Positions 1-11,660 of a stretch of DNA of 64,000 nucleotides are shown one piece after another. The position numbers and the translations under genes are program-made. The first letter of the stretch is position 1. Every line of letters begins with the position of its first letter. The stretch is from Clavulina sp. PMI_390. Its lineage: Eukaryota > Basidiomycota > Agaricomycetes > Cantharellales > Hydnaceae. Below the pieces are notes generated by a model. It ran no database searches, had not been told where the DNA came from, and was given only the letters and a program-made list of their open reading frames with translations. Where the stretch lies: positions 136,143 through 200,142 of the forward strand of contig WIDE01000019.1 in the NCBI GenBank assembly GCA_015039315.1, given 5' to 3'.

Positions 1-1913
1 AACGTCCGGAGGTATCAAGCCGTTTTGAGGCTGGTGTCGCTGTATTATACTTTCCAAATTAGCCCAAAGATGACACCCTTGCTGCCAAACCATCCCTGCG
101 CTATGCAAGGGAGTCAATGAGATTATCATGAACCAGCTCCAGCCTCAGCGACCGTCATGCCGCTAAGGGGCTTGGAGCCCTGGACCCCTTGCTCACCGCA
201 GGCGAGATAACATGTGCCTTGATACCCGCCAATGGTTGGGAGACGGAACTCGTGGAACAACGTGTCATCTCGACAAGTCCGCAGGCCCCAATTCGGAACT
301 TCCGCTCGAGTCTCCGGCTATTCTCGGCATAAGAGCCTTACGTATGCAGAAAAGAGAAGCCTCGTTAGAATAGAAGCACCGAAATCTTGGCGGAGACTCG
401 TCGGTCAGTGGGCGGGCCGTTTACTTACTGGTTTTTGTATACAACCAGCTCCGAGTAATGTTAGAAGTGCTAACGCGGCAAGCGTTCTTTTGCAGATCTG
501 ATTGTAGAAGAATGCGGCTACGTGAGACAGATACGAGCCCAGAGCTTATTTTCATTGCATATTGGCAAGAAGGGACAACACGCTTGCCAAGGGCGTGGCG
601 AAATCTGGTTGTGAGGCTGCCTTGTGTGTCCCTGACAAAAACGAAACACAATCCATACAAACAGGCATCATGGTCATTGGCACATGTATATCTCGCGGAA
701 CAATGATGGAGTGCTATACTGCAAAAGGAACCTCCGGATAGGTTAGTTAGCTGGGGAAAATGTTTTGCGATTTGATATCGAAGCTTATAGTCGTCGAAGG
801 TTTCTCAATCCCGATTGCTGTGTGATTGTGACTTGAGGACGAGGAGGGCAGATAGAGCCTCGAAAATGGTGGATTTCGAGTCGAGCATATGCAACGTCAC
901 TCCTGAGTATGCGATCTCCGATATTGTTCAGGAACGCGAAGAGGAGGCCAGTAGCGGAGACAACCAAGACGAGCCTGGAGATACGATGATTGTAGGCTAG
1001 ATGTGCGGTTCATGACGATCGCTCTGGCAGTTTGGCTTACAGAGAGGGACACAATTAAGCTACACGTGATGTGCCTTAGCGGTTGAAAATAAGTATCGGC
1101 ACTGATTACAAAGGTAGTAAATATGCTCATGGGGTACGAAGGAAGTGGTGCGATGTTGAGAACTCACGGAAGCTGATTGCGGCCAACTTGTTCGGGGCTT
1201 CTGAGGAGGCCTAGGTTTGAGGCGCAATGCATGAGCCTTTTTTCCTCTTCGATAGACACACGCCGAGGAACGATCGGGGGAAGAGAGACAGCAGATGACC
1301 TATAATGCCGTACTGTCAATTGTGCGGGAGAATGATATTGAATCTTGGGCGTAGCATCGAGAATCCACTTGGGCGGGATCAAGGAAGATGTGTTGTGACA
1401 TAATGTGACCTCGGGCTTGGAATGTCACCCGCCTCTGCCTGTTTTCGAAAAAAAGGCGGTCAACTCAGTGCTTGTCGCAAACTCCGAAAGTCATTTCATG
1501 TCAGAAAGAACCAAGAAGTCACGTGTAGACATACACGGACGCTCAATTTTGCATCCTAGCTGTAGAGTCTCCGTTGGGATATAGAGCTTCTAGTCACTTG
1601 ATAGCGAGAGCTTTGTGAAGAATACGACAAGATAAAGTAACCTTCCTGGAGTAACACTTGAGGTCTCGCTAGAATTCGGTCCCTTCTTCCGTAAGGCCGC
1701 GCCCCACGTTTGCCGTGGACCCCTCAATTTCTCGTTCCGCACGTCGGTCTTACGCTCACAAGACCGCACCGTTCCCACTCTTCATGGTTGTTTGCTCTTT
1801 GGCGTACCTTGGCCTTCCCTTTAGCTCTTAAATCCTCCTCACTCTAGCTGGCCCTAGAATCTCAATCCCCTCTCTCATTAACTTCACCTCATCCACCATC
1901 AATCATTCAAGCC
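1..1913. other. No gene recognised; upstream of the sugar-nucleotide transporter
   Basis: Only short open frames without recognisable domains are present on either strand, and none could be joined into a plausible spliced gene. The last 150 bases before the transporter start are pyrimidine-rich, with many C and T runs, as is common in front of fungal start codons. This part probably holds the promoter and 5' leader. I see no transposon ends, tRNA or tandem repeat here. Confidence 0.4.
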
Positions 1914-4070
1914 ATGCCTGCCCCTGCTCGCATCTATGCGGAGGAGCGCCCTCCTTCCCGTTTCAAGGTCGCCAGCGTCGTCCTTTTCTACATGATCTCC
2001 GCTTTAGTGGTATGTTCCCAAATCGAATTCTGTAACTGCTCATTCCACTGTCGCCCTAACTGCCTCCCACTACACTCGTGTTGTAGATGGTTTTCGTAAA
2101 TAAGGCCGTCCTAAACTCTACCCCCGAGTTGCCCTTTACTTTCCTCGTGAGTGGCTGCTGTGATGCGGCAACCGTATGGTGTTCTGAATTAACATCGTTA
2201 CGTTCTAGTTCATCCAACTCGTCATTGCAGTCATTCTCTTACACCTCCTCGCCTGGGTAGTGCCCAGCGGGAACTCTTGGAAATCCAAGGTCGCTATCCC
2301 CGAAATCACCGCGGAGACCGCCTATAAGCTCCTGCCCGTCGTAAGCATTGGCATCGTTGCCTTGGGTGAGTCCAGTCATCCCAGTGCTATTTGAGTGGAG
2401 GGGAGATAACAGCTTGCCTGCCATGGATCGCTTTTCCATTCGCCTTTTCGCTTGCTTCCCTTCGTCTTGGAATGCTGACATTGCTCTACTGTACTTTTGG
2501 ATTTAGTTTTTAATACGCTCTGCCTGCGCAACGTCGACGCCTCCTTCTTTCAAATCGCTCGCGGTCTTCTGCTCCCCTGCACTATCTTAATCACGGCCCT
2601 CCACTCGCGTCTCACTCCACGTGCCCCCGTCTTGCGTGCTGCCGCACTCGTTACCGCAGGATTCTTCATTGGCATCTCTCCCAAGTCGTTCTTCAAGTCT
2701 TCCGACCTCCCTGCATCAGGCGGGGTGATTGCGAGCTCAGGCGTCGTGGAGACTCGAGCGGGCTGGCTGAAGGGCGTAGGTATGCATGTGGCAAACATCC
2801 TCGAGCTGGAGGGTGCCATGAGCATGGACCAAGACAAGGTCTATGCGCTTGTGTACGGGACGCTCAGTGCGCTCATGACGGCCGTGCATGCAGTCATGGT
2901 CAAAGGCGCCGTGAAGGTGGTCGATGGGAGCGTGCTGAAGCTGACTTATTGGACCAACTTCCTGAGCGCGGCATTTTTGGTACGTCTTGCCTTTCCAACG
3001 TTCTTTGATGTAGTGCTCATTAGCCGCGGAACCCTTTCCTTAACAAGCTCCCATGCATCATGCTTAACGGTGAATTTACCATCTTCATGAACAAGATCGT
3101 CCTCGGAAAACATACTACTCCACAAATGCCCCCGCCCATGTATGAGTACGACGCGTCGGTTGAGCGGACCACCTTCCTCATCGGCTCACTCGTCACTGGT
3201 TTCTTTGGCTTCCTCCTCGGGCTTGCGGGGCTTCTCAGCATCAAGGTAACCTCACCGGTCAGCCACATGGTGAGCTCTGCCGCCCGTAGCGTGCTACAAA
3301 CTCTGCTTGGTGTCTGGCTCTTTGGAGAGGTCGTCACAGGTCGCAGAGCAGGGAGCATTACAGTTATCACACTTGGCGCGTTATACTACACGGCGGTGCA
3401 AGGCTCACGTGCTGCTCCCGCTCCTTCTGCCAATCCTACCACCACAACTGTGGGATCGCGCATGACGACTCCGGAAGAGGATATCGATGCCGGAGAACGC
3501 GAAAAGATGGAGCTGCAAGATAGCCTCCGCATCAATACGAATGTTTCTTCGCCTCCTCGTCGACCATTCTTCCTACGCTCCCCCAACCAGCCCTACTCGC
3601 TTGCTACCCTTCTCCCTCTCCACTCGCCCTCACTTTCCAACGTCGCGCAAGAACAGGAGCAGAACAAGTTCAGCTTCCCGTTCGCGTTGGCGTTCAGTGC
3701 GGGCGGTAGGCCTATGTCTCCATTGCGCTCCCCGACCAGGAGTAATAACAGCCCTCCGCCATCGCCCAGCGCTAGCTCCGGTGCGGCGAATTCGAAACGC
3801 GCACGACTTGTGAGTATAGTCGAAGAGCATAATAGGTATCGTGATGACGACGCGACGGCGATCCCTAGCACCGGATCGCACTCAAGATCCTCTTCGCCGA
3901 GTTCGGCAACGTTCTCTCCTGTGACACCCTCCGCTGGTAGTGCTGTTGGACATTCTTATACTAGGGACTTGATCGACACGGATCCGTATTATGAAGGATA
4001 TGCCGATCAACGTGCCAGGAAGCAAAAGGAAGAGGAACTCGCGCTCTTGCGGGATGAAAATCGTCAATAG
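1914..4070 (+). CDS. GDP-fucose-type nucleotide-sugar transporter (SLC35C1-like) with long C-terminal tail
   Basis: Five exons (1914-2009, 2087-2146, 2209-2365, 2507-2979, 3048-4070) join in frame to a 602-residue protein. The first ~400 residues form a multi-pass membrane protein of the drug/metabolite transporter superfamily. Family-like motifs are VNKAVLNSTPELPFTFLFIQ near the start, FNTLCLRNVDASFFQIARGL in the middle, and KVTSPVSHMVSSAARSVLQT followed by LGVWLFGE near the end. These match the SLC35C1 pattern of Golgi antiporters that exchange GDP-sugar for GMP. Substrate choice (GDP-fucose or another GDP-sugar) cannot be read from the sequence. The C-terminal ~200 residues are Ser/Pro-rich, contain SP repeats, lie after the last membrane segment and are probably cytosolic. 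The ATG at 1914 gives a short hydrophilic N-terminus before the first hydrophobic helix. Confidence 0.85.
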
Positions 4071-4608
4071 CAGAACGTAAACCTGTGCAGTGTATCACTT
4101 GTGCCCTCCAAGTGGCGTGATTACCGCGGCGAAAGTCTAAGTTTGATCAACTGACTCGCCGCTTGTCCTGTCCCCTTTTTCAGCAGCGCTCCGAAAGCAC
4201 TGCATACCCAGTGCCCTGTTTCTCAACGAGCATGATCCCATTGTTTCAATATTTTCCCACCAACCATCCTTTTGTCCGCAACCTGCTTCCTTCCATTAAC
4301 ATATTCTCACTCCCACTACATCTTCTTATTCGGCCCAGACCCTCTGCCCCGTGTCAAACAACACGCTCACTTTTCTTTCTATTATCGTCATTGTTTCACC
4401 TTCATCTCCGACCAATGTATGGTATTTGCATTTAGCAATACTGGAACGTTTCCATACAGAAATCCAAATAAAATGTATCACCTACAGTAGGGACCAAATC
4501 AGCGTCCCCAAGCTATGACCGCTATAGAACTCGAAAGTCAACAGTCGAAAGTTCACTGACCTCAATACCTGACAAGCGATGCCAAATCAAGACTACCGAA
4601 AAAGTCGT
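4071..4608. other. Convergent intergenic region (3' ends)
   Basis: This lies between the stop of the transporter (+) and the stop of the first F-box-like gene (-), so it should hold both 3' untranslated regions. It is pyrimidine-rich around 4150-4440 and has an AATAAA-like hexamer (ccaaataaaatg) near 4465 on the plus strand, a plausible polyadenylation signal for the transporter. No gene is seen. Confidence 0.4.
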
Positions 4609-6444
4609 TTATTCAAAGCGCGCTAGCAGTGCCCTGGACCCGCTGTGGACTGCCAAGAAAGTCCCGGAAGTTGGACACACCCCAACGACGCGCATCATAC
4701 CCCACCGGCGCTCTTGTGTCGGAAATCTTATCTGGAACCTCTGGGCGCGAGGTTTGCTGGTAGTACCAAATATGCTCGGCATGCTGTTGACGCGAGTTCC
4801 CCCTTGGGTAGGGATGACATTAACAAATGATTGGCCTCGAGCCCTGGATTTTTCCGTTGGTGCTATCGGGGCCGAAATAAGATAACCAGAAAGAGTGACA
4901 TCCTGGCGACGGAGCGAATCCTGGAAATATACCATGCATTCTCCGATTTGCCATGGAGGATTATGGATCGAGATGCTGGCTTCTGCCTCACTGGAGAGCG
5001 TGACAGGGCTTTCTGCCACCAGAAACTCGCGCTCGAAGGCTGATGCGTGTAGGGAAGGTTCGGAGTTGGAGAGGTTGGTGATGAAGACGTGGTATTCGAG
5101 AAAGCTACTCATCCACAACCACCGCATTGGGCGACGAGAGGAGTGAGGGATCCAGCTGTCGGAGCGAACCAATCGAGAGTCATCACGCCCAGTTTTAGTG
5201 CAATCCGGGCGTATAATACTGCCAATTCTCAAGGGCAATATTTCCAACACCTCATTATCATTGAGGGGTGAAAGAGCGGGAAGACATGTGACTACAAGAT
5301 GTGCGTCTTCCCCATATGCTGTGTGAAGGAACGTATGCCCCATAGCCGTAGATCTCTAGGAGACGTTTGCTAAGGGCCCTTGAAAATCATCTAGGAGGAA
5401 GATATCCACTCACGCCGCGGAGCTCATGGGATTCTGGCCGAACTGTAGATTTACTCAATCGGCCGAATTTATTTTCTCTCCAGTCCCACAAGATCAAGTG
5501 CTCCCAAGTGGTCATCGAGACTGTATCACCCTCTAGGCAAAGGGACCAGATGGTGTATGCAGAGGTGAACCAGGCGGCTTGTTGAGAGAATGTGGGGTGA
5601 ATTTGCTGAGGAGCAATTCGGAATATTACGCAGCCATACTCTCTACCGAGTTGGCCCAACCAACGGAGGACCTTATCAGCAGGCGCAATGATACGTAAAA
5701 AGGATGCCAACTTGCCCTGCACTACGTGAACAAAACACCATGATTGTAACTTGGTGTTCTAACTCGTCCCATTGGGCCTGGAAAACATTCGTCGAAGGGG
5801 TGTGAGGAAAATCGACTGACAGGAGCGTTACAGCAGCTGGGGCCAACCCAAGCACATTTTCTTCCATATACGAGGTCAGCTGCCGCTTCTCAGATGAGAG
5901 GACATCCCAAAGTGCGAGATATGCGCTATCGTCTATGGTGACTGCCAGACCTATGGCATAGCGGCCCCCAGGAAGAAGCATAAATTCTGTAGTGCACTGG
6001 GAAATATCCAAATCGACGGCGGGGGCAAAAAGGAGTACGAATTCTTGGACGCTTTCCTCAGGAATGTTGAGATATGATATATCATTCTCGAGTGCTGAGG
6101 AGGTCAATACATGTTCCAAACGTGCCTCACGTGTGGCTATTTGGCGGAGTTCAGCAGCAGAAATGGTGCCCGCGGTTGGAAAAGAGCCAGGCACGATCAG
6201 CTTTGCTTCCATCGTGTGATTGATGCAGGTTATCCAAGTATACTTGGAGAGCTGAAACAGCTCCCAGAGATGCTTGGAACTCTATATCAGATAGGGGCAA
6301 AATGGCCCAACCATGCGCTACATAGATGAGATAATGGCCCTGGAACAGCTCGTTCGAATTGTTGCACACCATACTCAACAGCACTAACGTCTTGACATCG
6401 AGAAAATCTGCCAAGAGCAGGTAAAGATCATCGGGGAGTAGCAT
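4609..6444 (-). CDS. F-box-like protein with C-terminal propeller-like region, copy A
   Basis: The product begins LPDDLYLLLADFLDVKTLVL and continues, after an intron, with SSKHLWELFQ. This is the F-box pattern (LP.DL...LA.FLD..TLV.LS...K.LW). F-box proteins usually recruit substrates to SCF ubiquitin ligases through Skp1; that role is inferred here. The rest has no domain I can name with certainty, but short repeated strand-like blocks (GGRYAIGLAV, AYLALWDV, LILWDWRENKFG, VVGVCPTSGTFL) suggest a divergent beta-propeller. The ATG at 6444 is preceded by an in-frame stop and aligns with the starts of its two paralogs. The gene immediately downstream of copy B is in the same orientation and has the same intron layout, so this is a tandem duplicate. 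Confidence 0.65.
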
Positions 6445-6694
6445 CCGTTAATCTTGAGGCGGATTTCGTCAAGGAAGTGGATTTCTGATTGGTGGTACAG
6501 TGTGATTTTGCGGATGTCACCAACACCAGATAACGTGGTTTTGTTCCCGGGCCTCTGATTGGCTCCGGCTCTGGCTCTCTCGATACCTTCATAAAGTCCA
6601 GAATACTTCAATATTGACAATATATGCGGATAAAGAGGAACTATAGGTCAACTCCTTCACAGGTCCCGCATAATTGGTCCGAGCACATAAGGAG

Positions 6695-8514
6695 CTAGTC
6701 AAAATGCCCGAGAAAAACTCTAGACAGGCCATTAACTAACAAAAAGGTCCCGGATATGGGACATACACCAACTACCTTCCAATGACGACCTTCTATGGGA
6801 AGCGAGATTCGAAATCTACGGGTGTGTGGGTCACGGCCAGCTCCAAATGTCCTCGGCGTCCTCTTAATGGGACTCCCCTCTTGGGTAGGGACAACACTGA
6901 TAAACGGTTGGTCGTTGTACTGAGGGGTCGCTGGCGTTCGGGAGGTTAAGATGAGATGGCCAGAAAGCTCAGAGGCTGGCGCCCCCCAGGAACGCTGGAA
7001 GTGCATTGTCCAGTCTCCAACTGGCCACCGCCCACGGTCTATTGATATGCTGTCTTCAGCGTCGGGGAATAACGTGATAGCGCGTTTGGCTACCAGCAAC
7101 TCATGCTCATAAACAGTGTCATTTGAAGCGTGTGAGGGTGTTGAGGGGTTGTTAGGGCTAGTGAGAGGGGAGGTGATGACGACATGGAACTGCATAGAGC
7201 TACTCGTCCACAGCCACTGCATTGATCGACTGGGAGAATGGGGGATCCAGGGGTCAGAGCAAAACAACCGAGAGTAGTCATACCGGGGTTTGGTACAAAA
7301 CGCGTTCTTAATGCTTCCAACCCTTTGAGGTAATATTTCCGTCGGTGAATTCTCAGCAACGGGAGGAAGCTCTGGTAGAGACACCACCACAAGGTGAGCG
7401 TCTTCGCCGTACGCAGTATGAAGGAGAGTATTCCCTGCAGGTATACATTGCTGAGACACTTCAGTTAGACCTCCTTCAAATCGTATCAGAAGATTGACTC
7501 ACCCCCCGGAGTTGATCAGACTCCGGCCATATTGTGGGTTTTCGTAGTCTGCCGCACGTATTCTCCCTCCAGTTCCATAGGATCAGATCATCCCGAGTAG
7601 ACATGGACACTATATCACCTCCCAGAAAAAGGGAAAAGGCGCTTTCTGTGAAAGTAACACGGCTTGCTCGTTGAGAGAATGTGGGTTGGAATTCTTGGGG
7701 AGCGATCTGATATATAACACACTCATACTGACTTTATATATATCCAGGGAAGAAGCGATCAAGGAGTGTAAGCGGAGTGCTGAAAATAATTGCTTACTCT
7801 GGAGCGAGAGAACTGTGCACCATGATGGTCACTCTACGTTCAACTTCATCCCATTGAGCCTGAAGAAAATTCGTAGACGGAGTGTGGACCGGCTCAGCAT
7901 CGAAGTGCTTTACGGCCATGGGAGGTAGTTCAAGTGCTGATTCGTCCATGTGTGAGGTTGGTTGGAGCTCCCTGGAGGAACTAAGGTCCCAAAGTGCAAG
8001 GTATGTGCCATCATTCCAGGTCGAGGCGATACCTATAACATAACGGCCACCAGGAAGGAGCATAAATTCTTGAGTGCTCCGGGACCTATCCTCATCCACG
8101 GCAGGAGTAAATAGGAATGTGACTTCTCCGATATTTTGTTCGGGAATATCGAGAAGAGCTACGTCTTTCCCGGGTGTGGTATGGGTCAAAGAGTGTTCCA
8201 GATGTGCCTCACGCGTGGCTATTTGGCAAAGCTCAGATGCAGAAAGTGTACCCAAGTCTGGAAGGGAGCCAGGGACGAGGAGCTTTGCCTCTATTGCGCG
8301 ATTAATACAACTTGTCCAGGGATACTTGGAAGATTGGAGGAGCTCCCACAGGTGTTTGGAGCTCTGAGTCAAGTAGGATTAAGACATCATGGAAATGAGA
8401 GAGCTGGTGCCATGACGATTGGTTTTGGGTATGGCACACCATGCTCAGTACCACCAGAGTTTTGACATCAAGAAAATCCGTCAAAAGTGGGTAGAGATCA
8501 TCTGGGAGCTGCAT
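6695..8514 (-). CDS. F-box-like protein with C-terminal propeller-like region, copy B
   Basis: Tandem paralog of the gene at 4609-6444. It starts LPDDLYPLLTDFLDVKTLVV, has the matching post-intron segment SSKHLWELLQSSKYPWTSC, the block GGRYVIGIAS...TYLALWDL, and the same ending VVGVCPISGTFLLVNGLSRV. The start is the ATG at 8514, which aligns with copies A and C; an open frame extends upstream but has no in-frame ATG. The stop codon at 6695-6697 follows GHFD. Introns interrupt the same places as in copy A, so duplication postdates the gene structure. An Skp1-binding adaptor role is inferred from the F-box only. The substrate is unknown. Confidence 0.65.
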
Positions 8515-8785
8515 TAGGCGAAATTTAGGATACTTCTCTAAGAGAGAGGGTATTTCGGACGTAGGTGATGGTTCCAATGACAATGACTCCTATTTGTAGT
8601 TGTTGATACCAATGTTCTGTCAATTTACACACAGATGGTCCAAATCGGACACCACCGTCTGAGATAATCCTAAATTTGTATTTTATAGTCGGTGAATAGT
8701 AATAGCTCGTGGGCGCGCCGCGAGATCATGGCGAGTTATCTAGGCAACAATGGCGCAGCATTGGCGCCTTCTCATCGACTACTCG

Positions 8786-10333
8786 TCACTTTGGTGTGGC
8801 TTTGATGACGAGGGGAATTACGCCTGAAGAGGGAGGTTTGAAGGGATAGATAAGCCGACAAGGGACTGAAAAATGAGCGCAGGGCGTTACATACCGCCGG
8901 TTGGAAGGTTATATCGTCTGTGTTTCGTCGCCACGAGCAATTGAGTGATCCATCCAGAATGAGATGTGATGGAAGTGTCTGTTTTCAACGAGAGACGGTT
9001 AATGGTCAATAAAATGGTGGTAATTTGCTGAGTTACTAACATCTTGATGTGTCGTACTCGAATATGCGATCGAGGACATCTATAGCTCGCACCAAAACAT
9101 GGGGGTCAGGTTCTCGCTCTGGTGTCCACAGTTCATCATCCTCGGTGAACCCGTCCTCAATATTGAAAACGGGACCTCCTTCTGGTTGATTCTTCCGGTC
9201 AACAAAGGTCTCCTCAATGTAAGAACGTGTGTCTCGTTTATCACACGTGTGCTCCCCGTTCACTTCACGAATATTCTCTACCACAAGTATCGGCGGCAGC
9301 TGGGAGTGCGTAAGGAGCGTAGGGATCGATGTAAACGTGATCTGGGCGGTGCTCAGTGCACGAGTAAAGGGTGAGCTGTAGAGCGTCGATGGTAGAGGAA
9401 CAGGAACTGAGAGAGATAGTTCAGCCTCCCAGACATCATGTGCAAGCTATGGAATAAATTTCAGCTAAGAGATCTTCCGAGTAGATTATAAGAAAACTTA
9501 CTCGTGCCTGGTCCTCCCCAAGTGGTGTCAGCTTGGGGTCAGCTGCATCGAGGTGTCAAACGCAATGGTCCCAATGCCCAGACGAAATTAACCAAACTTA
9601 CGTCCCCAAACGATCTCTCCATCTCCGTTCTAATGATAAAAAGCATTGTGGTGATCGTCAGGCAGCATGAGATACAAGGTACTGACAAGCATCGCCCAAT
9701 AGCTTTTCATAGTAAGAACGATATTTTTAGTGAATAGACATAATGATAAATTTTGGAGGGACCCACTCATCCCAGGCCTATAGGTTATGATCGTCATGAA
9801 ATTAGGGATCTTTGGAGAATCCGCAAAGAATGGTCGAATACCTTGGTGCCATACTTGGCTTCTGCTAGATTGTGCCATCCCTGGATGGGGCCAAAGGAGC
9901 CCATTGAGCGTTCATATAATATCAAAATCGTTTTGAGGACCTGGTTATTCACCTGACCATGTCTTCCGGCCCAGATGACCTTGAATTTAGCCTTAGGCTC
10001 CTCTTTCGCCAACTGATCCAATCTGGCGTCGAGGTTGCTCCAGCGTTCAGCAGTAGAATCCAAGAGCCCGAAACGGGCCGGGGCAGGCCCGATATCAGCT
10101 TCGGTCGCGTTGGGATCGGTGTGGATGAAGAAGTCTGGAAGAACCTGTACGGGCGCCAACAACCATTGATCGGCCATGAGCGCAACCGAGCCCAGGAGAA
10201 AGTCATTCACCTGATAATCAAAATGAATCGAGGGGTCCCGAGGTAAAGCCGGCCCCTTTTCAGTGTCCGAAGGCATTTGGAGGTGGCTCGCAAGATAGGA
10301 GAGGTAGTAGGTGACAAGATCTAAGAAGAGCAT
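8786..10333 (-). CDS. Histidine phosphatase (phosphoglycerate-mutase-like), nine exons with two micro-exons
   Basis: The nine exons join to 347 residues: 9953-10333, 9842-9880, 9767-9777, 9687-9702, 9602-9629, 9502-9542, 9041-9446, 8895-8978 and 8786-8823. The N-terminus has a short hydrophobic stretch. The catalytic signature RHGQGWHN is split by an intron after RHGQ; the histidine of RHG is the expected phospho-acceptor. Downstream come AEAKYGTK, WDDYW, NGDGEIVWGPDPKLTPLG, a region with SSPFTRALSTAQ (second conserved arginine), ENIREVNG, and SHSGWI (second catalytic His) before LPTGGVIPLV. Length and motif order fit the fungal family often annotated as phosphoglycerate mutase family proteins, whose substrates are mostly unknown. 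Exons of 11 and 16 bases encode only AWDDYWAML, and the frame is lost without them. Confidence 0.85.
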
Positions 10334-10391
10334 CTTCGTAGGGTGAGTGCATGGTACTATTTATTATTGGTAGAAGTCCCTCGCACAAGTC

Positions 10392-10565
10392 TCAGAGATA
10401 GTGAGCCTGCTTAGGTCTTCTGATCTTGATCTTGTTGGTCAGGAAGGTGGCAAGTACGAACGTGCAGGACAGAAGCGCGATCGATGTCAACACGGACAAA
10501 TTGAGGACCACAGTCTCGAAGAAACCAAGGTCCGGAAACATCAGTAGTAGGGAGTGATTCAACAT
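10392..10565 (-). CDS. Possible small membrane protein (58 codons incl. stop), unproven
   Basis: An ATG at 10565 opens a 57-residue frame. Its middle (about residues 15-40) is strongly hydrophobic (FFETVVLNLSVLTSIALLSC) and is followed by a basic end, KIKIRRPK, as in a single-pass membrane protein with a positive cytosolic tail. It sits between EAF6 and the histidine phosphatase, both on the same strand, in a 535-base stretch that otherwise has no gene. I do not recognise a family. It could equally be chance coding potential in the 3' region of EAF6 or the promoter of the phosphatase. Confidence 0.2.
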   Translation of the reverse strand: MLNHSLLLMFPDLGFFETVVLNLSVLTSIALLSCTFVLATFLTNKIKIRRPKQAHYL

Positions 10566-10868
10566 CGCTGATGGGAAAGAGGCTGCCGTCAATGGGAAGG
10601 GGTGCAATGAAGACGGAGTCCAGTCAAGCCTGGGTGCCAGGGTTGATTAGGTGAAGGGGAAAGTGCTCCATATTCTGGGCCATGACAGGACCAGAGACTT
10701 CATACGCCATTAATATTACACGTAAAATGGACATTGTTATACATTGGTATATAAGTCTTCGAGGGGAAAGCGAGAATTTGAGTAAAAAGGGAACAGGATG
10801 AAAAGGGAGGACGAGACTCACGATATTATAGTGGATAGCGTTATGGAGGGAGAAAATCCCAGCAGAAT

Positions 10869-11515
10869 CTACTCGACCCTAACACGTTTTTGTGTTCGGC
10901 GAGACGTTGTAACAACACTCTCCTCTCCATCGCTGGTACCCTTGGTGCCTTCTCGTTCTCGTCTCGAACGTTTGGTGTTTCGTCGAGTCGAGACACTAGC
11001 ATCATCACGTCCAGCGCCGGCCTGAGGTTGAAGGGTCACTTGTTGAGGCAGGTTGGGATAGTCTCCAGGTGGTGGGGTGGGTGGACCAGTCTGCATTTCT
11101 TGTGACTAGGGGATGAGGTTAGCTAAGGGGACTTGGGGGATAGTGGCTAGTAGCATGCTCACTCGTTGTGTAGTCATACTCGAGTTTGAGAATATGCGAT
11201 CGCTCTCGAGAAAGTCATGGCCCTTCTTCTTGTTTGCGGCGGAAGGTTTGAGGTACGCCTCAAACCCAGTGATGATGTTCCCGCCGGACGATGAAGTTTC
11301 TTGGAGATAACTCTGCTCAAACGCATAGAGGTTTTGCTCAAGAGACGCCTAGTTCATATTGGAGGAGAGAGCAGCATAACTTAGATTGAGCAATAGGAGC
11401 GAGATATACGGAGACTTACAAGTGACTTGTCTACAGCACGCTTCTTAGTCAACGCGGCAATCAAATCCTTCCGTGCCACCTCGTACGCAGCTTTAGGGTC
11501 GGCTGGAGTCTCCAT
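10869..11515 (-). CDS. EAF6: Chromatin modification protein EAF6 (NuA4/HBO1-type acetyltransferase subunit)
   Basis: Three exons give a protein whose first two exons carry the whole family signature: AAYEVARKDLIAALTKKRAV, a coiled-coil start, then LYAFEQSYLQET, GNIITGFEAYLKP and DRIFSNSS. EAF6/MEAF6 is a small subunit shared by histone acetyltransferase complexes (NuA4 in yeast, HBO1/MOZ in animals), acting in the nucleus. The last exon is a low-complexity tail rich in Arg, Ser and Thr with a basic end. The start is the ATG at 11515; an upstream extension of the frame has no ATG. The gene is divergent from PHB2, with 145 bases between start codons, so they may share a promoter. Confidence 0.9.
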
Positions 11516-11660
11516 TCGTACAGGTGGTTTATTAGAGCAAGTCGTGAAATAGGGATATGCGCCACCAACGCCCAAGGTCTAAGCGCCGAAGCCGTGCCGT
11601 GGATTTGTTTTGTCACGGTCACTGACGCGCATCCTTGACACTTGTCTCAACGGCAGCGCA

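Noticed and set aside
9041..11200. Similar DRIFEYDTS and DRIFSNSS segments in the phosphatase and EAF6 as a possible duplicated exon
   Set aside because: The two proteins are of unrelated families with their own conserved contexts, and the match is only a few residues.
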